Program-made: the position numbers and the translations under genes | Source: Thermohalobaculum sp039513195 | GTDB lineage: Bacteria > Pseudomonadota > Alphaproteobacteria > Rhodobacterales > Rhodobacteraceae | Assembly: GCA_039513195.1 (NCBI GenBank) | Contig: JBCCRM010000026.1 | Span: forward strand, 1 to 64,000 | Direction: 5' to 3' | DNA: 64,000 nt | The notes under the pieces: model-generated | Databases searched by the model: none | Seen by the model: only the letters and a program-made list of their open reading frames with translations | What the model was told of the DNA's origin: nothing | Shown here: one piece after another, positions 25,390 to 33,517 of the stretch | Numbering within the stretch: the stretch's first letter is position 1 | How the letters are laid out: each line of letters opens with the position of its first letter

Positions 25390-26136
25390 ATGTCGCCGCG
25401 GCTGCAAATGGTCGACCGCGGGCTGATCGCCCTGGGTTTGGGCAAATCCTATCGTCGCAGACCGGTGGTGCGGGACGTTTCGCTGACGCTCGACCGGGGC
25501 GAGGCCGTCGGCTTGTTGGGGCCCAACGGTGCGGGGAAGACCACATGCTTTTACATGGTGATCGGGCTCGTCTCGGCCGATGCGGGCACGGTGATCGTCG
25601 ACGGATTAGATGTCAGCCAATTGCCGATGTATCGCCGCGCCCGGGTGGGTCTCGGCTATCTGCCGCAAGAGGCATCGATCTTCCGGGGCCTATCGGTCGA
25701 GGACAATATCCTCGGCGTTCTGGAATTGGTGGAGCCCGACCGGGTGCAGCGTCAACGCCGGCTCGACGCTCTCCTCGGCGAGTTTTCGATTGCGCATCTC
25801 AGGCGGACACCGGCCACCGCCTTGTCCGGTGGCGAGCGCCGGCGGGTCGAGATCGCCCGCTGTTTGGCGACCGAGCCCTCCTATGTGCTTCTGGACGAAC
25901 CCTTCGCAGGCATTGACCCAATCGCAGTCGGCGAGATCCGCGCATTGGTCGCCCATTTGAAAGACCGGGGCATCGGCGTTCTGATAACCGACCACAATGT
26001 CAGGGAAACGCTGGAGATCATTGACCGGGCCTATATTTTGCATGAGGGTCAAGTTCTCATGAGCGGAACGCCGGCAGAGGTGGTGCGCGACGAGAAGGTG
26101 CGACGGGTGTATCTGGGCGAGACATTCCGGATTTAG
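25390..26136 (+). CDS. lptB: LPS export ABC transporter ATP-binding protein LptB
   Basis: 248 residues. Walker A GPNGAGKTT, Q-loop near YLPQEASIFRGLSVEDN, signature LSGGERRRVEIAR, Walker B YVLLDEPFAGIDP and the H-loop ITDHNVRETL are all present. LptB powers LPS extraction from the inner membrane with LptF and LptG, which are not in this window. It begins 6 bases after lptA. Confidence 0.96.
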   Translation: MSPRLQMVDRGLIALGLGKSYRRRPVVRDVSLTLDRGEAVGLLGPNGAGKTTCFYMVIGLVSADAGTVIVDGLDVSQLPMYRRARVGLGYLPQEASIFRGLSVEDNILGVLELVEPDRVQRQRRLDALLGEFSIAHLRRTPATALSGGERRRVEIARCLATEPSYVLLDEPFAGIDPIAVGEIRALVAHLKDRGIGVLITDHNVRETLEIIDRAYILHEGQVLMSGTPAEVVRDEKVRRVYLGETFRI

Positions 26137-26186
26137 TAACGCTCCCCACCCAATCTCGGCCCGCGCAGCGCTGGAGGGGGGAGACC

Positions 26187-27644
26187 ATGGCACTGGGCCT
26201 TCGCCTCGAGCAGAGGCAGAGCCAGCAGTTGGTGATGACGCCGCAGCTACAGCAGGCGATCAAGCTTCTTCAATTGTCAAACCTGGAACTGGCAAGTTTC
26301 GTCGCCCAAGAGTTGGAGGCGAACCCGCTGCTCATCCGCGCCGAGGACGCGGTCGGCCAGTCCGAAACTCCTGGGGAGGATACTGCCGAGGAGACCGACA
26401 CTCGGCCACCGGGCGAGGATCCCGGCCGCCTGTCGGAGCTTAGCGAGGCCGGGGCAGAAAACCTCTATGAGAGCGCACCTCTCCACCGGAATGGGCAAGA
26501 ACACCGGCCCCTGCCGACGGGCGCAGCCGGGGCGGCACCCGACATTCCGCTGGAACATCTTGCGGCAGACCGGATCAGCCTGCGTCAACACCTGCTGCAG
26601 CAGATTGGGCAGGCGCAGGCCGAACATATCGAGGCGAAGGTTGCAGGCTTTTTGGTCGGTCTCCTCGATGAACACGGGTATTTGCGCGAGGATCTCGATG
26701 GGCTTGCGTACGCCTTGGGCGTCTCAGGTCGGACAATCGCGGATGCCGTTGCGCTGTTGCAATCCTGTGATCCGACAGGGGTCGGCGCCCGGGACCTCGC
26801 CGAATGCCTTGCGCTGCAGTTGGCGGAACGCAACCGCCTCGACCCCGCAATGGCGACGCTGCTGAGCCATCTGGATCTGGTCGCGGGAGGGGATCGCCGG
26901 AGATTGCAGGCATTGTGCGGTGTCGATGCCGAAGACATCGCCGAGATGCTCGCGGAGTTGCGGGCGTTGAACCCGCGACCCTGCGCGGATTTTGCCGGGG
27001 CTCCGGTGCAGGTGGTCGTTCCGGACATTTTGCTGCAGCGCCGCGACCAAGGATGGCATTTGGAGCTGAACCCAGAGACGTTGCCACGCGTGCTGATGGA
27101 CCAGCATTTCATGACCCGGCTCGATCGAGAGGGTCGCCTAACCGACAGATGGCTGCATGAGCGCCGGGCCGAAGCATCGTGGTTGATCAAGAGTCTGGAG
27201 AGCCGGGCCACAACGATCCTGAAGGTGGCAACCGAGATCGTACGGCACCAAGACGACTTCTTCGAAGTTGGGATCCCGGGGCTCCGCCCCCTCACACTGC
27301 GCATGGTGGCTGATCGGGTCGGGATGCACGAGTCCACCGTCTCGCGCGTCACGGCCAACAAATTCATCGCGACCGAACGCGGCAGCTACGAGCTACGCTT
27401 CTTCTTTACCAATGCGGTGGGCGAGGAGGGCGACGGTGTCGCGGCCGAGGTGATCCGGCACCGGATCAGGTCGCTGGTCGATGCCGAGCCCGCACATGCG
27501 GTTCTGTCCGACGACCGAATTGTCTCGCTGCTCGCGCGTGACGGGATTTCGGTAGCGAGACGCACTGTGGCTAAATACAGAAAGCATTTGCAGATCCCGC
27601 CCTCAACACAACGCCGCCGTATTAAAGCCATGGCAGCCCAATAG
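26187..27644 (+). CDS. rpoN: RNA polymerase sigma-54 factor
   Basis: 485 residues. Region I at the N-terminus is Gln/Leu rich (LEQRQSQQLVMTPQLQQAIKLLQLSNLEL). The acidic region II follows, then the core-binding domain. The helix-turn-helix is near MVADRVGMHESTVSRVTANK, and the RpoN box reads ARRTVAKYRKHLQIP with the usual ARRTVAKYR core near the C-terminus. Sigma-54 directs transcription at -24/-12 promoters with AAA+ activators, commonly for nitrogen genes. It is followed by hpf and ptsN, the standard rpoN cluster. Confidence 0.97.
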   Translation: MALGLRLEQRQSQQLVMTPQLQQAIKLLQLSNLELASFVAQELEANPLLIRAEDAVGQSETPGEDTAEETDTRPPGEDPGRLSELSEAGAENLYESAPLHRNGQEHRPLPTGAAGAAPDIPLEHLAADRISLRQHLLQQIGQAQAEHIEAKVAGFLVGLLDEHGYLREDLDGLAYALGVSGRTIADAVALLQSCDPTGVGARDLAECLALQLAERNRLDPAMATLLSHLDLVAGGDRRRLQALCGVDAEDIAEMLAELRALNPRPCADFAGAPVQVVVPDILLQRRDQGWHLELNPETLPRVLMDQHFMTRLDREGRLTDRWLHERRAEASWLIKSLESRATTILKVATEIVRHQDDFFEVGIPGLRPLTLRMVADRVGMHESTVSRVTANKFIATERGSYELRFFFTNAVGEEGDGVAAEVIRHRIRSLVDAEPAHAVLSDDRIVSLLARDGISVARRTVAKYRKHLQIPPSTQRRRIKAMAAQ

Positions 27645-27741
27645 CGCTGGAAAGATAGTTTCCATTTGCAAGGGTCTCGGGATAGGCTCAACGCCTGGGA
27701 GGGAGCGCGAGACGGGTCGAGTCCTAAGACTGAGAGGCGCC

Positions 27742-28326
27742 ATGAAAATCACAGTGACGGGTAAGGGTTTGGATGTTGGCGATGCGCTCAGACTGCATGT
27801 TGAAACCCGGGTTGGCACGGCGCTGGAAAAGTTCTTCGACCGCCCGGTCGAGGGGACAGTGGTCTTTGCCCGGGACGGGCATCAGTTCCGGTGCGACAGC
27901 TCGATGCATCTGCCGACCGGTTTGAGCGTCAATGCTCGGGCATCGGCCAATGAGATTTATGCCGCCTTCGACCAGGTGGCGGATCGGATCGAAAAGCAGC
28001 TTCGGCGCCACAAAAGGCGGTTGAAGAGCCATCATATGCAGCGCGAAGCGCCGATTGAGCAGATCCAGGCCGATGCCTATGTGCTTCAAAGCACCGACGA
28101 AGAGGATGACCGACCGCTCGAAAACGGCCACGAACCTTTGATCATCGCGGAGATGAAGACCGCGATCAAATCCTTGACCGTTGGTGAGGCGGTGATGCAG
28201 ATGGAACTCGCTCATAGCCACTTCCTGATTTTTAAGAATCAGGCAAGCGGTCGGCTCAACGTTGTGTTTCAGAGAGACGACGGCAATATCGGCTGGGTCG
28301 ACCCGGCCAACCTCTCCGGCGCTTAA
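27742..28326 (+). CDS. hpf: ribosome hibernation-promoting factor, long form
   Basis: 194 residues from MKITVTGKGLDVGDALRLHV, with GAGAGG just upstream. The N-terminal S30AE domain (about 1-105) binds the decoding region of the 30S subunit. The C-terminal domain, with IKSLTVGEAVMQMELAHSHFLIF and GRLNVVFQRDDGNIGWVDP, is the dimerisation domain that joins ribosomes as 100S particles. Its place downstream of rpoN is conserved. Confidence 0.94.
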   Translation: MKITVTGKGLDVGDALRLHVETRVGTALEKFFDRPVEGTVVFARDGHQFRCDSSMHLPTGLSVNARASANEIYAAFDQVADRIEKQLRRHKRRLKSHHMQREAPIEQIQADAYVLQSTDEEDDRPLENGHEPLIIAEMKTAIKSLTVGEAVMQMELAHSHFLIFKNQASGRLNVVFQRDDGNIGWVDPANLSGA

Positions 28327-28370
28327 GCGCCAACGACCCTTTGAACTCTGCCCGAACGGAACGCGCTGTG

Positions 28371-28835
28371 ATGGACATTGCTGAACTGGTCGAACGCGAT
28401 GCTCTGGTTGCTAACTTCAAAGCGACCACGAAAAAGCAGGTAATGCAGGAAATCGCGAACCGCGCCCGCGATGCCTATGGCATTACCGGACGTCCGGTTT
28501 GCGAAGGGTTGCTGGAGCGCGAGCGCCTCGGCTCGACCGCTATGGGCAGCGGCGTTGCGATTCCCCATGCCCGTTGCGCGGGCCTGGACCGCATCGTTGG
28601 GATCTTCATCCGTCTTGAGAAGCCAGTGGATTTCGAAGCCGCCGACGGTCAGGGCGTAGATCTCGTTTTCGCCCTATTAGCGCCGGAGGAGGCCGGGGCC
28701 GATCATCTACGCGCCCTCGCTCGGGTATCCCGACTGATGCGCAACCCGGGAACGCTGGGGAAACTGCGTCTCACCGCTGACAAAGAGGCGCTCTATGCGC
28801 TGCTCACCGAGCCGGTGGCATCCCGCGCGGCCTAA
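28371..28835 (+). CDS. ptsN: nitrogen PTS EIIA component PtsN
   Basis: 154 residues from MDIAELVERDALVANFKA. The EIIA-Ntr domain has the phosphorylated His in GVAIPHARC, preceded by LLERERLGSTAMGSG. EIIA-Ntr takes phosphate from NPr and controls potassium and nitrogen-related targets by binding. It closes the rpoN-hpf-ptsN group. The interval up to 28965 holds no gene. Confidence 0.95.
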   Translation: MDIAELVERDALVANFKATTKKQVMQEIANRARDAYGITGRPVCEGLLERERLGSTAMGSGVAIPHARCAGLDRIVGIFIRLEKPVDFEAADGQGVDLVFALLAPEEAGADHLRALARVSRLMRNPGTLGKLRLTADKEALYALLTEPVASRAA

Positions 28836-28965
28836 CACAGCCTTTCTGCGGGGTAGGACCTTAACAGGTACAGAGCTTTCAGCCGACGAGCCGGCCGAGG
28901 GTCCAGGTTAGGCACCATCGCAGAGAGTTGTGGTAGATCCGACGGCCTCAGTTCGCCGGGGCACG

Positions 28966-29178
28966 TCAGTGAACGCTCACTGGGTGTAGATCGTTGCGCC
29001 GGGCCATAGCAAAAGCCACATCGCGACCTGTGGCTAGCCCGAGTCGTCTGCCTTTGGTGTCGAAAACCGCATAGAACGGGCCGGGCGCGTCGCGGATCTC
29101 ATCTGGCAAATCCTCAGCCTTGACCTCGCGCACATAGACAATGGACTGCGCCTTCGCGGGCGTTTTTTTCATGCTCAT
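28966..29178 (-). CDS. DUF1150 family protein
   Basis: 70 residues from MSMKKTPAKAQSIVYVREV, with AAAGGAG upstream. A longer in-frame start would run into the Hsp20 gene. The conserved domain is IVYVREVKAEDLPDEI, then YAVFDTKGRRLGLATGRDVA, and the NDLHPVSVH ending. Function is unknown. It follows hsp20 by 13 bases, the arrangement commonly found in alphaproteobacteria, which suggests co-transcription. Confidence 0.88.
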   Translation of the reverse strand: MSMKKTPAKAQSIVYVREVKAEDLPDEIRDAPGPFYAVFDTKGRRLGLATGRDVAFAMARRNDLHPVSVH

Positions 29179-29191
29179 AGCCTCGCTCCTT

Positions 29192-29605
29192 TCAGCCGCC
29201 ATTGATGGTGATCGTTTGGATCGTGGCGGACAACGGTCGCCGGACCAGGTCGATCTGCAAAAGGCCATTGGTCAGCGTCGCGCCATCTACCTCGATCCGG
29301 TCCGATAGCACAAAGCTGCGCTGAAATTGCCGTTCGGCAATGCCACGATGCAGGAAGATCCGATCTTTGCTCTCTTCGGCCCTGCGGCCTCGAACCATCA
29401 GTTGCCGGTCTTCCAGCGTCACCGAAAGCTCGGACTCGGAAAACCCGGCGACCGCAATCGTGATGCGATAGGCATCTTCACCACGCTGCTCGATGTTGTA
29501 GGGAGGATAGCCGTCAGAGGCGGTTTTCGAGGAACGCTCTAGGAGCCTGTCGAGATCCTCGAAACCCAGCAAAAAGGGATGCGATGCGAAGGTCACACGC
29601 GACAT
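29192..29605 (-). CDS. small heat-shock protein, Hsp20/IbpA family
   Basis: 137 residues from MSRVTFASHPFLLGFEDLDRL, with GAGGAC upstream. The alpha-crystallin domain runs from YPPYNIEQRGEDAYRITIAVAGF to the beta-strand RRPLSATIQTI, including RIFLHRGIAERQFQRSFVL. The C-terminal IxI anchor reads TIQTITI, close to the end. Such proteins hold unfolding proteins for refolding by DnaK/ClpB. It is divergent from the MFS gene with about 94 bases between, which must hold both promoters. Confidence 0.92.
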   Translation of the reverse strand: MSRVTFASHPFLLGFEDLDRLLERSSKTASDGYPPYNIEQRGEDAYRITIAVAGFSESELSVTLEDRQLMVRGRRAEESKDRIFLHRGIAERQFQRSFVLSDRIEVDGATLTNGLLQIDLVRRPLSATIQTITINGG

Positions 29606-29698
29606 GTCAGACAGTCCTCGATCATGCAAGCGACGTCGTGGCGGACCCGAGTTCGGCGCCCGCTGGTCTGGATATGGGGGTTGACGGGCGACACGGCA

Positions 29699-30865
29699 AT
29701 GCCGCGACAGCCCAGCACTGAGTTGTCTCCAGCCGCGCCCAACGCTCTGGCGCTTGCGGTCGGCGGCATGGTGGCGCTCGCCGCCGCCATGGGTATCGGT
29801 CGGTTCATTTACACGCCCGCAATACCGATGATGGCTGAGGCCGGATTGGGGCCGGCCGCGGCGGGATTGGTCGCGAGCGCCAATTTTGCCGGGTATCTCC
29901 TAGGCGCTCTATTGGCAAGCCGCCCCAACACGGTTGCAGATCCGCGCGCCGGCCTCCTGGCAGCCCTCGCGCTCAGCGGGCTCACGACCGCCGCCATGGC
30001 GGGAACCGAGGCTGTGTGGCTCTGGTGTCTTATCCGGCTTGCGGGCGGAGCGGCGAGCGCGTTTGCCTTGGTTCTGGGCTCGGCTCTGATCGTCGCGAGG
30101 CTCCAAGCGACCGGAAAGCAGCCGTGGTCAGCCCTGCATTTCGGGGGTGTGGGGGCCGGGATCGCGCTCTCCGCCATAATAGCCTCACCTCTCGTAGCAG
30201 ATGATGACGCATGGCGGCAGGTTTGGCTTAGCGGCGGGATACTGACCGTGCTGGCCGTTCCTGCTGTTGCCGCGCTGGTTCCGGCAGCGCCCGCGGCCGC
30301 CCCCAAACCGACGATCAGCCAAGGCGGCAAACGAATCTGGCCGCTTGTGATCGCCTATGGCTGCATGGGGTTCGGCTATGTCATCACCGCAACCTTCATT
30401 GTGGCGATCTTGCGGGAAAGTGCATCCGGACGCGGTGCCGAGGCAACGGTCTGGCTGATCGTCGGCATCTCGGCCCTGCCGTCTGTCTGGCTTTGGACCG
30501 AGATCGGGAAGCGCATCGGCACCATCGCCGCCTATCAACTTGCGATGGGGATCGAGGCGGCGGGCGTCGCTCTGTCGGCCGTGGCGACGGGCCCCGCCGC
30601 CCTCGGCATCGCGGCAGCCGCTTTAGGCGGCACCTTCATGGGCCTGACCGCGCTTGGCCTGCAAGAGGCCGCCCGGCGCAGCGCCGGTGACGGCCGGCGA
30701 AGCATGGGGCTGATGACCGCGGCCTTCGGGCTTGGGCAAATGCTCGGACCATTGGTGGCCGGGCTGATCCGCGACGAAACCGGCAGCTACGCGGTGCCGA
30801 GCTTTCTTGCGGCGGCAGTCCTGACACTGGGGGCCGTTGTGGTCCAGCCGCTCAGGCGTCAGTGA
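29699..30865 (+). CDS. YbfB/YjiJ family MFS transporter
   Basis: 388 residues from MPRQPSTELSPAAPN; an upstream start would overlap hsp20. About 12 membrane spans are predicted. The family N-terminus GMGIGRFIYTPAIPMM-like stretch is present as AMGIGRFIYTPAIPMMAEAG, and LIRLAGGAASAFALVLGSAL, PWSALHFGGVGAGIALSA, GYVITATFIVAI and a C-terminal FGLGQMLGPLVAG follow. The substrate is unknown; members are predicted exporters. Confidence 0.88.
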   Translation: MPRQPSTELSPAAPNALALAVGGMVALAAAMGIGRFIYTPAIPMMAEAGLGPAAAGLVASANFAGYLLGALLASRPNTVADPRAGLLAALALSGLTTAAMAGTEAVWLWCLIRLAGGAASAFALVLGSALIVARLQATGKQPWSALHFGGVGAGIALSAIIASPLVADDDAWRQVWLSGGILTVLAVPAVAALVPAAPAAAPKPTISQGGKRIWPLVIAYGCMGFGYVITATFIVAILRESASGRGAEATVWLIVGISALPSVWLWTEIGKRIGTIAAYQLAMGIEAAGVALSAVATGPAALGIAAAALGGTFMGLTALGLQEAARRSAGDGRRSMGLMTAAFGLGQMLGPLVAGLIRDETGSYAVPSFLAAAVLTLGAVVVQPLRRQ

Positions 30866-30920
30866 TCAGGTCCGGCACACGTCTCGCGGTATCGAGAGGC
30901 ATCGCCGGCCAGAGATCCGA

Positions 30921-31616
30921 TCAAACCGAGATGTCGGCGCGGCCCCCATGCGCCGCCGACCAGGCGAGCGGTTGGTCCAAGAACGCCGCAACGGCGTCGA
31001 GTGTCGGCCGGTCGAACGCTGCTTGTGCCTCCGCCTCAGCCAAAACATCGCGCCAGGTTGCCAAATGGTGGAGCGTCAGCCCCTTCTCCGCCAAACGGTC
31101 GGGCACCTCAGCAAAGACGCCGTAATAGAACACCACCAAAGTGTGGGCGCACTGGCCGCCGGCCTCGCGGATCGCCTCGGCAAAGCTGACCTTCGATCCG
31201 CCATCGGTGGTCAGGTCCTCGACCAAAAGAACGCGCGCACCTTCGGACAAACTGCCCTCGATCCGCGCATCGCGACCGAAGCCTTTCGGCTTTTTGCGCA
31301 CATAGAGCATCGGAAGGGACAGCCGCTCGGCGATCCACGCCGCGAAAGGGATCCCCGCGGTTTCTCCGCCAGCGACGGCGTCGAACTGCTCGTACCCCAC
31401 GGTTTGAGCGAGTGTCGCGCAGGCGAAATCCATGCAAGTGGCCCGAGCCCGCGGGTACGAGATGATTTTGCGGCAATCGATGTAGACGGGGCTCGCGAGG
31501 CCGGACGTGAAGGTGAAGGGCGGGTCGGGACGAAAATGCACAGCCTCGATCTCCAACAGGATCCGCGCGACCTGCCTGGCCATCGCAGTCCGATCGAACG
31601 CGAGGAGCGGCGTCAC
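30921..31616 (-). CDS. pyrE: orotate phosphoribosyltransferase
   Basis: 231 residues from GTG at 31616, which overlaps the pyrC stop (GTGA). A longer open frame upstream runs antisense through pyrC's C-terminal coding and is not used. FTFTSGLASPVYIDCRKIIS, GGETAGIPFAAWIAE, YVRKKPKGFG and the PRPP loop VLLVEDLTTDGGSK are present. PyrE forms OMP from orotate and PRPP in pyrimidine synthesis. Confidence 0.95.
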   Translation of the reverse strand: MTPLLAFDRTAMARQVARILLEIEAVHFRPDPPFTFTSGLASPVYIDCRKIISYPRARATCMDFACATLAQTVGYEQFDAVAGGETAGIPFAAWIAERLSLPMLYVRKKPKGFGRDARIEGSLSEGARVLLVEDLTTDGGSKVSFAEAIREAGGQCAHTLVVFYYGVFAEVPDRLAEKGLTLHHLATWRDVLAEAEAQAAFDRPTLDAVAAFLDQPLAWSAAHGGRADISV

Positions 31617-32665
31617 GACGCGGCCTCGACAGCCCAGTGCAGCGGGAAGCCCGGCTCGAAAACCGTGACCGGCCCGTCTTCGGTCTGCAGGGTCGAGGGC
31701 GCCTCGACCGGATCCTGCCGCCGCACTAGCCCGATACGCTCGCTCGCCGGATCGAACCCATAAAAGGCGGCGCCATGGCCAACAACGAACCCCTCCAACC
31801 GTTCCAAAGCATTCTCCTCCTCGAACACATGCGCGAGCACCGACAGGGCCACCGGCGCGGTGAAACACCCCGCGCAGCCGCAGGGCGCCAGCTTTCCCGC
31901 ATCGAGATGCGGGGCGCTGTCCGTTCCCAAAAAGAAGCGCCGATCGCCCGAGACCGCCGCCGCGCGAAGCGCAAGACGGTGGCGCTCTCGCTTTGCCACC
32001 GGCAGGCAGTAGTAGTGGGGCCGGATGCCACCGGCGAGCAGATGATTGCGATTGATCACGAGGTGATGGACCGTGATGGTGCCGGCCAACCCCCGCTCGC
32101 GGCTTCGCACAAAGGCAAGCCCGTCTTCGGTCGTGATATGCTCCATCACGATGCGCAGATGCGGCAGGCGGTGGGAGAGGGGCTGCAGCACCCGGTCGAT
32201 GAACGCCGCCTCCCGGTCGAAGATGTCGACATCGGGGTCCGTGACTTCGCCATGCACTAAAAGCGGCAACCCGATCTCTGCCATCCGCTCCAAGACCGGC
32301 ATGGCCCGCGCGAGATCTCTCACGCCCGCGGCCGAATTTGTGGTGGCTCCGGCCGGGTAGAGCTTTACGCCCGCGATAAGACGAGCCGCGGCCGCCATTG
32401 CGACATCGGCGGGATCCGTCTCCTCGGTCAGATAGAGGGTCATCATGGGCTCGAACGCACAGTCGACTGGCATCGCTTCGAGAATGCGGGCCCGATACGC
32501 GGTTGCATCTGTCGCGGTGACCACGGGCGGCACCAGGTTAGGCATAACGATCGCCCGGTCGAAATGCCCGGCGGTGGCTGGCACCACCGCGCGCAGCATA
32601 GCGCCGTCGCGCAAATGCAGATGGGCATCGAATGGTCGGGGCAAGGAAAGGCGCGGCGCTGTCAT
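31613..32665 (-). CDS. pyrC: dihydroorotase (PyrC type)
   Basis: 350 residues. The metal-binding HxH is in FDAHLHLRDGAML. The carboxylated Lys is expected in GVKLYPAGATTNS; LLVHGEVTD gives a metal His, and FFLGTDSAPH the catalytic Asp. Length and motifs fit the E. coli PyrC class rather than the longer class I enzymes. It is the first gene of a pyrC-pyrE operon, with a 4-bp overlap at the junction. Confidence 0.96.
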   Translation of the reverse strand: MTAPRLSLPRPFDAHLHLRDGAMLRAVVPATAGHFDRAIVMPNLVPPVVTATDATAYRARILEAMPVDCAFEPMMTLYLTEETDPADVAMAAAARLIAGVKLYPAGATTNSAAGVRDLARAMPVLERMAEIGLPLLVHGEVTDPDVDIFDREAAFIDRVLQPLSHRLPHLRIVMEHITTEDGLAFVRSRERGLAGTITVHHLVINRNHLLAGGIRPHYYCLPVAKRERHRLALRAAAVSGDRRFFLGTDSAPHLDAGKLAPCGCAGCFTAPVALSVLAHVFEEENALERLEGFVVGHGAAFYGFDPASERIGLVRRQDPVEAPSTLQTEDGPVTVFEPGFPLHWAVEAAS

Positions 32666-32697
32666 CGGCGTCTTTGCCCTACCGCCGCAGCGGCATC

Positions 32698-32725
32698 AAA
32701 AAACCCCGGCACAAGGACCGGGGTT
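32698..32725 (-). terminator. intrinsic terminator of tRNA-Ala
   Basis: On the minus strand AACCCCGG pairs with CCGGGGTT around an 8-base loop and is followed by a run of T (the A-run 32698-32703 on the plus strand). It lies just downstream of the tRNA and upstream of pyrC. Confidence 0.85.
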
Positions 32726-32733
32726 CTTTCGAA

Positions 32734-32809
<76 letters not shown>

Positions 32810-32825
32810 GCAGAGTTGTCCTCGG

Positions 32826-32854
32826 TGATTACGGAGAAGCGTCGGGTCGGGCAA
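32826..32854 (-). promoter_or_regulatory. likely sigma-70 promoter for tRNA-Ala
   Basis: On the minus strand TTGCCC and TAATCA are separated by 17 bp, and the tRNA starts about 17 bases past the -10 element. Confidence 0.45.
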
Positions 32855-32874
32855 GGGAAAAGTCGCTGGATGCC

Positions 32875-33321
32875 TCAGCGCTCCTCCTCGTCCTTCTCAA
32901 CCTCGCCCAATTCCTCCAAATCCTCGGTGTCATCATCGTCGTCGTCTTCAAGCAAGACGTCGTCCTGAATGCCGCCGAGCTCCTCATCCTCCTCGTCGGT
33001 GTCCGCGACCTCGGCTTCTTCGAGCGGCACTTCCGGGCTGTCATCGTCGCCGGAAGCATCGTCGTCGCTGTCGTCGTCGGCGTCATCGAGGAGCTTCGTT
33101 GCCTCTTCCTCCTCTTCGATCAGTTCCTCTTCCTCTTCCACAACCGGTGCTTTGGGGGCGGCCGCGGCACGGCTTGCCTTCCCGGGCTTCCGCTTCTCCG
33201 CCCTCGACAGGTCCACCACTTCCCCGGTGTAGGGGCTGATGACCGGCTCCTTGTTGAGATCGTAGAAGCGCTGGCCGGTGGTCGGACACGTGCGCTTCAC
33301 ACCCCATTCAGCCTTGGGCAT
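32875..33321 (-). CDS. TIGR02300 family protein with acidic tail
   Basis: 148 residues. The conserved N-terminus reads MPKAEWGVKRTCPTTGQRFY and continues DLNKEPVISPYTGEVV; the family is alphaproteobacterial and of unknown function. From about residue 60 the protein is almost entirely Glu/Asp with scattered Val/Leu, a low-complexity acidic tail common in this family. The single Cys in RTCPTTG resembles half of a zinc site. Confidence 0.9.
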   Translation of the reverse strand: MPKAEWGVKRTCPTTGQRFYDLNKEPVISPYTGEVVDLSRAEKRKPGKASRAAAAPKAPVVEEEEELIEEEEEATKLLDDADDDSDDDASGDDDSPEVPLEEAEVADTDEEDEELGGIQDDVLLEDDDDDDTEDLEELGEVEKDEEER

Positions 33322-33440
33322 GTATCGTTCCTTCGGTTAGCCGCCGAGCGAGAGGAGATCGGCCGAGTGCCACAGCAGGGATAGGATGTCAAACCCTTAC
33401 ACCCGGCCTTTGGTGCCCATCTGTCACCCCTATTGTGCAA

Positions 33441-33464
33441 TTGCGAAAAGCAGCTTGTTCGCAA
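33441..33464. promoter_or_regulatory. inverted repeat upstream of the PHA depolymerase gene
   Basis: TTGCGAA and TTCGCAA face each other across 10 bases, about 53 bp upstream of the phaZ start in the divergent interval with the TIGR02300 gene. The AT-rich TTTAAAAGCCGTTAAATAG lies between it and the start. It may be an operator, for example for a PHA regulator (inference). Confidence 0.35.
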
Positions 33465-33517
33465 CCGACCACACCGATATCTTCCTTTAAAAGCCGTTAA
33501 ATAGTGCTGAGGGACCG

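Noticed and set aside
32900..33130. Apparent microsatellite of GTC/CTC triplets.
   Set aside because: It encodes the acidic Glu/Asp tail normal for TIGR02300 proteins, so it is coding low complexity.
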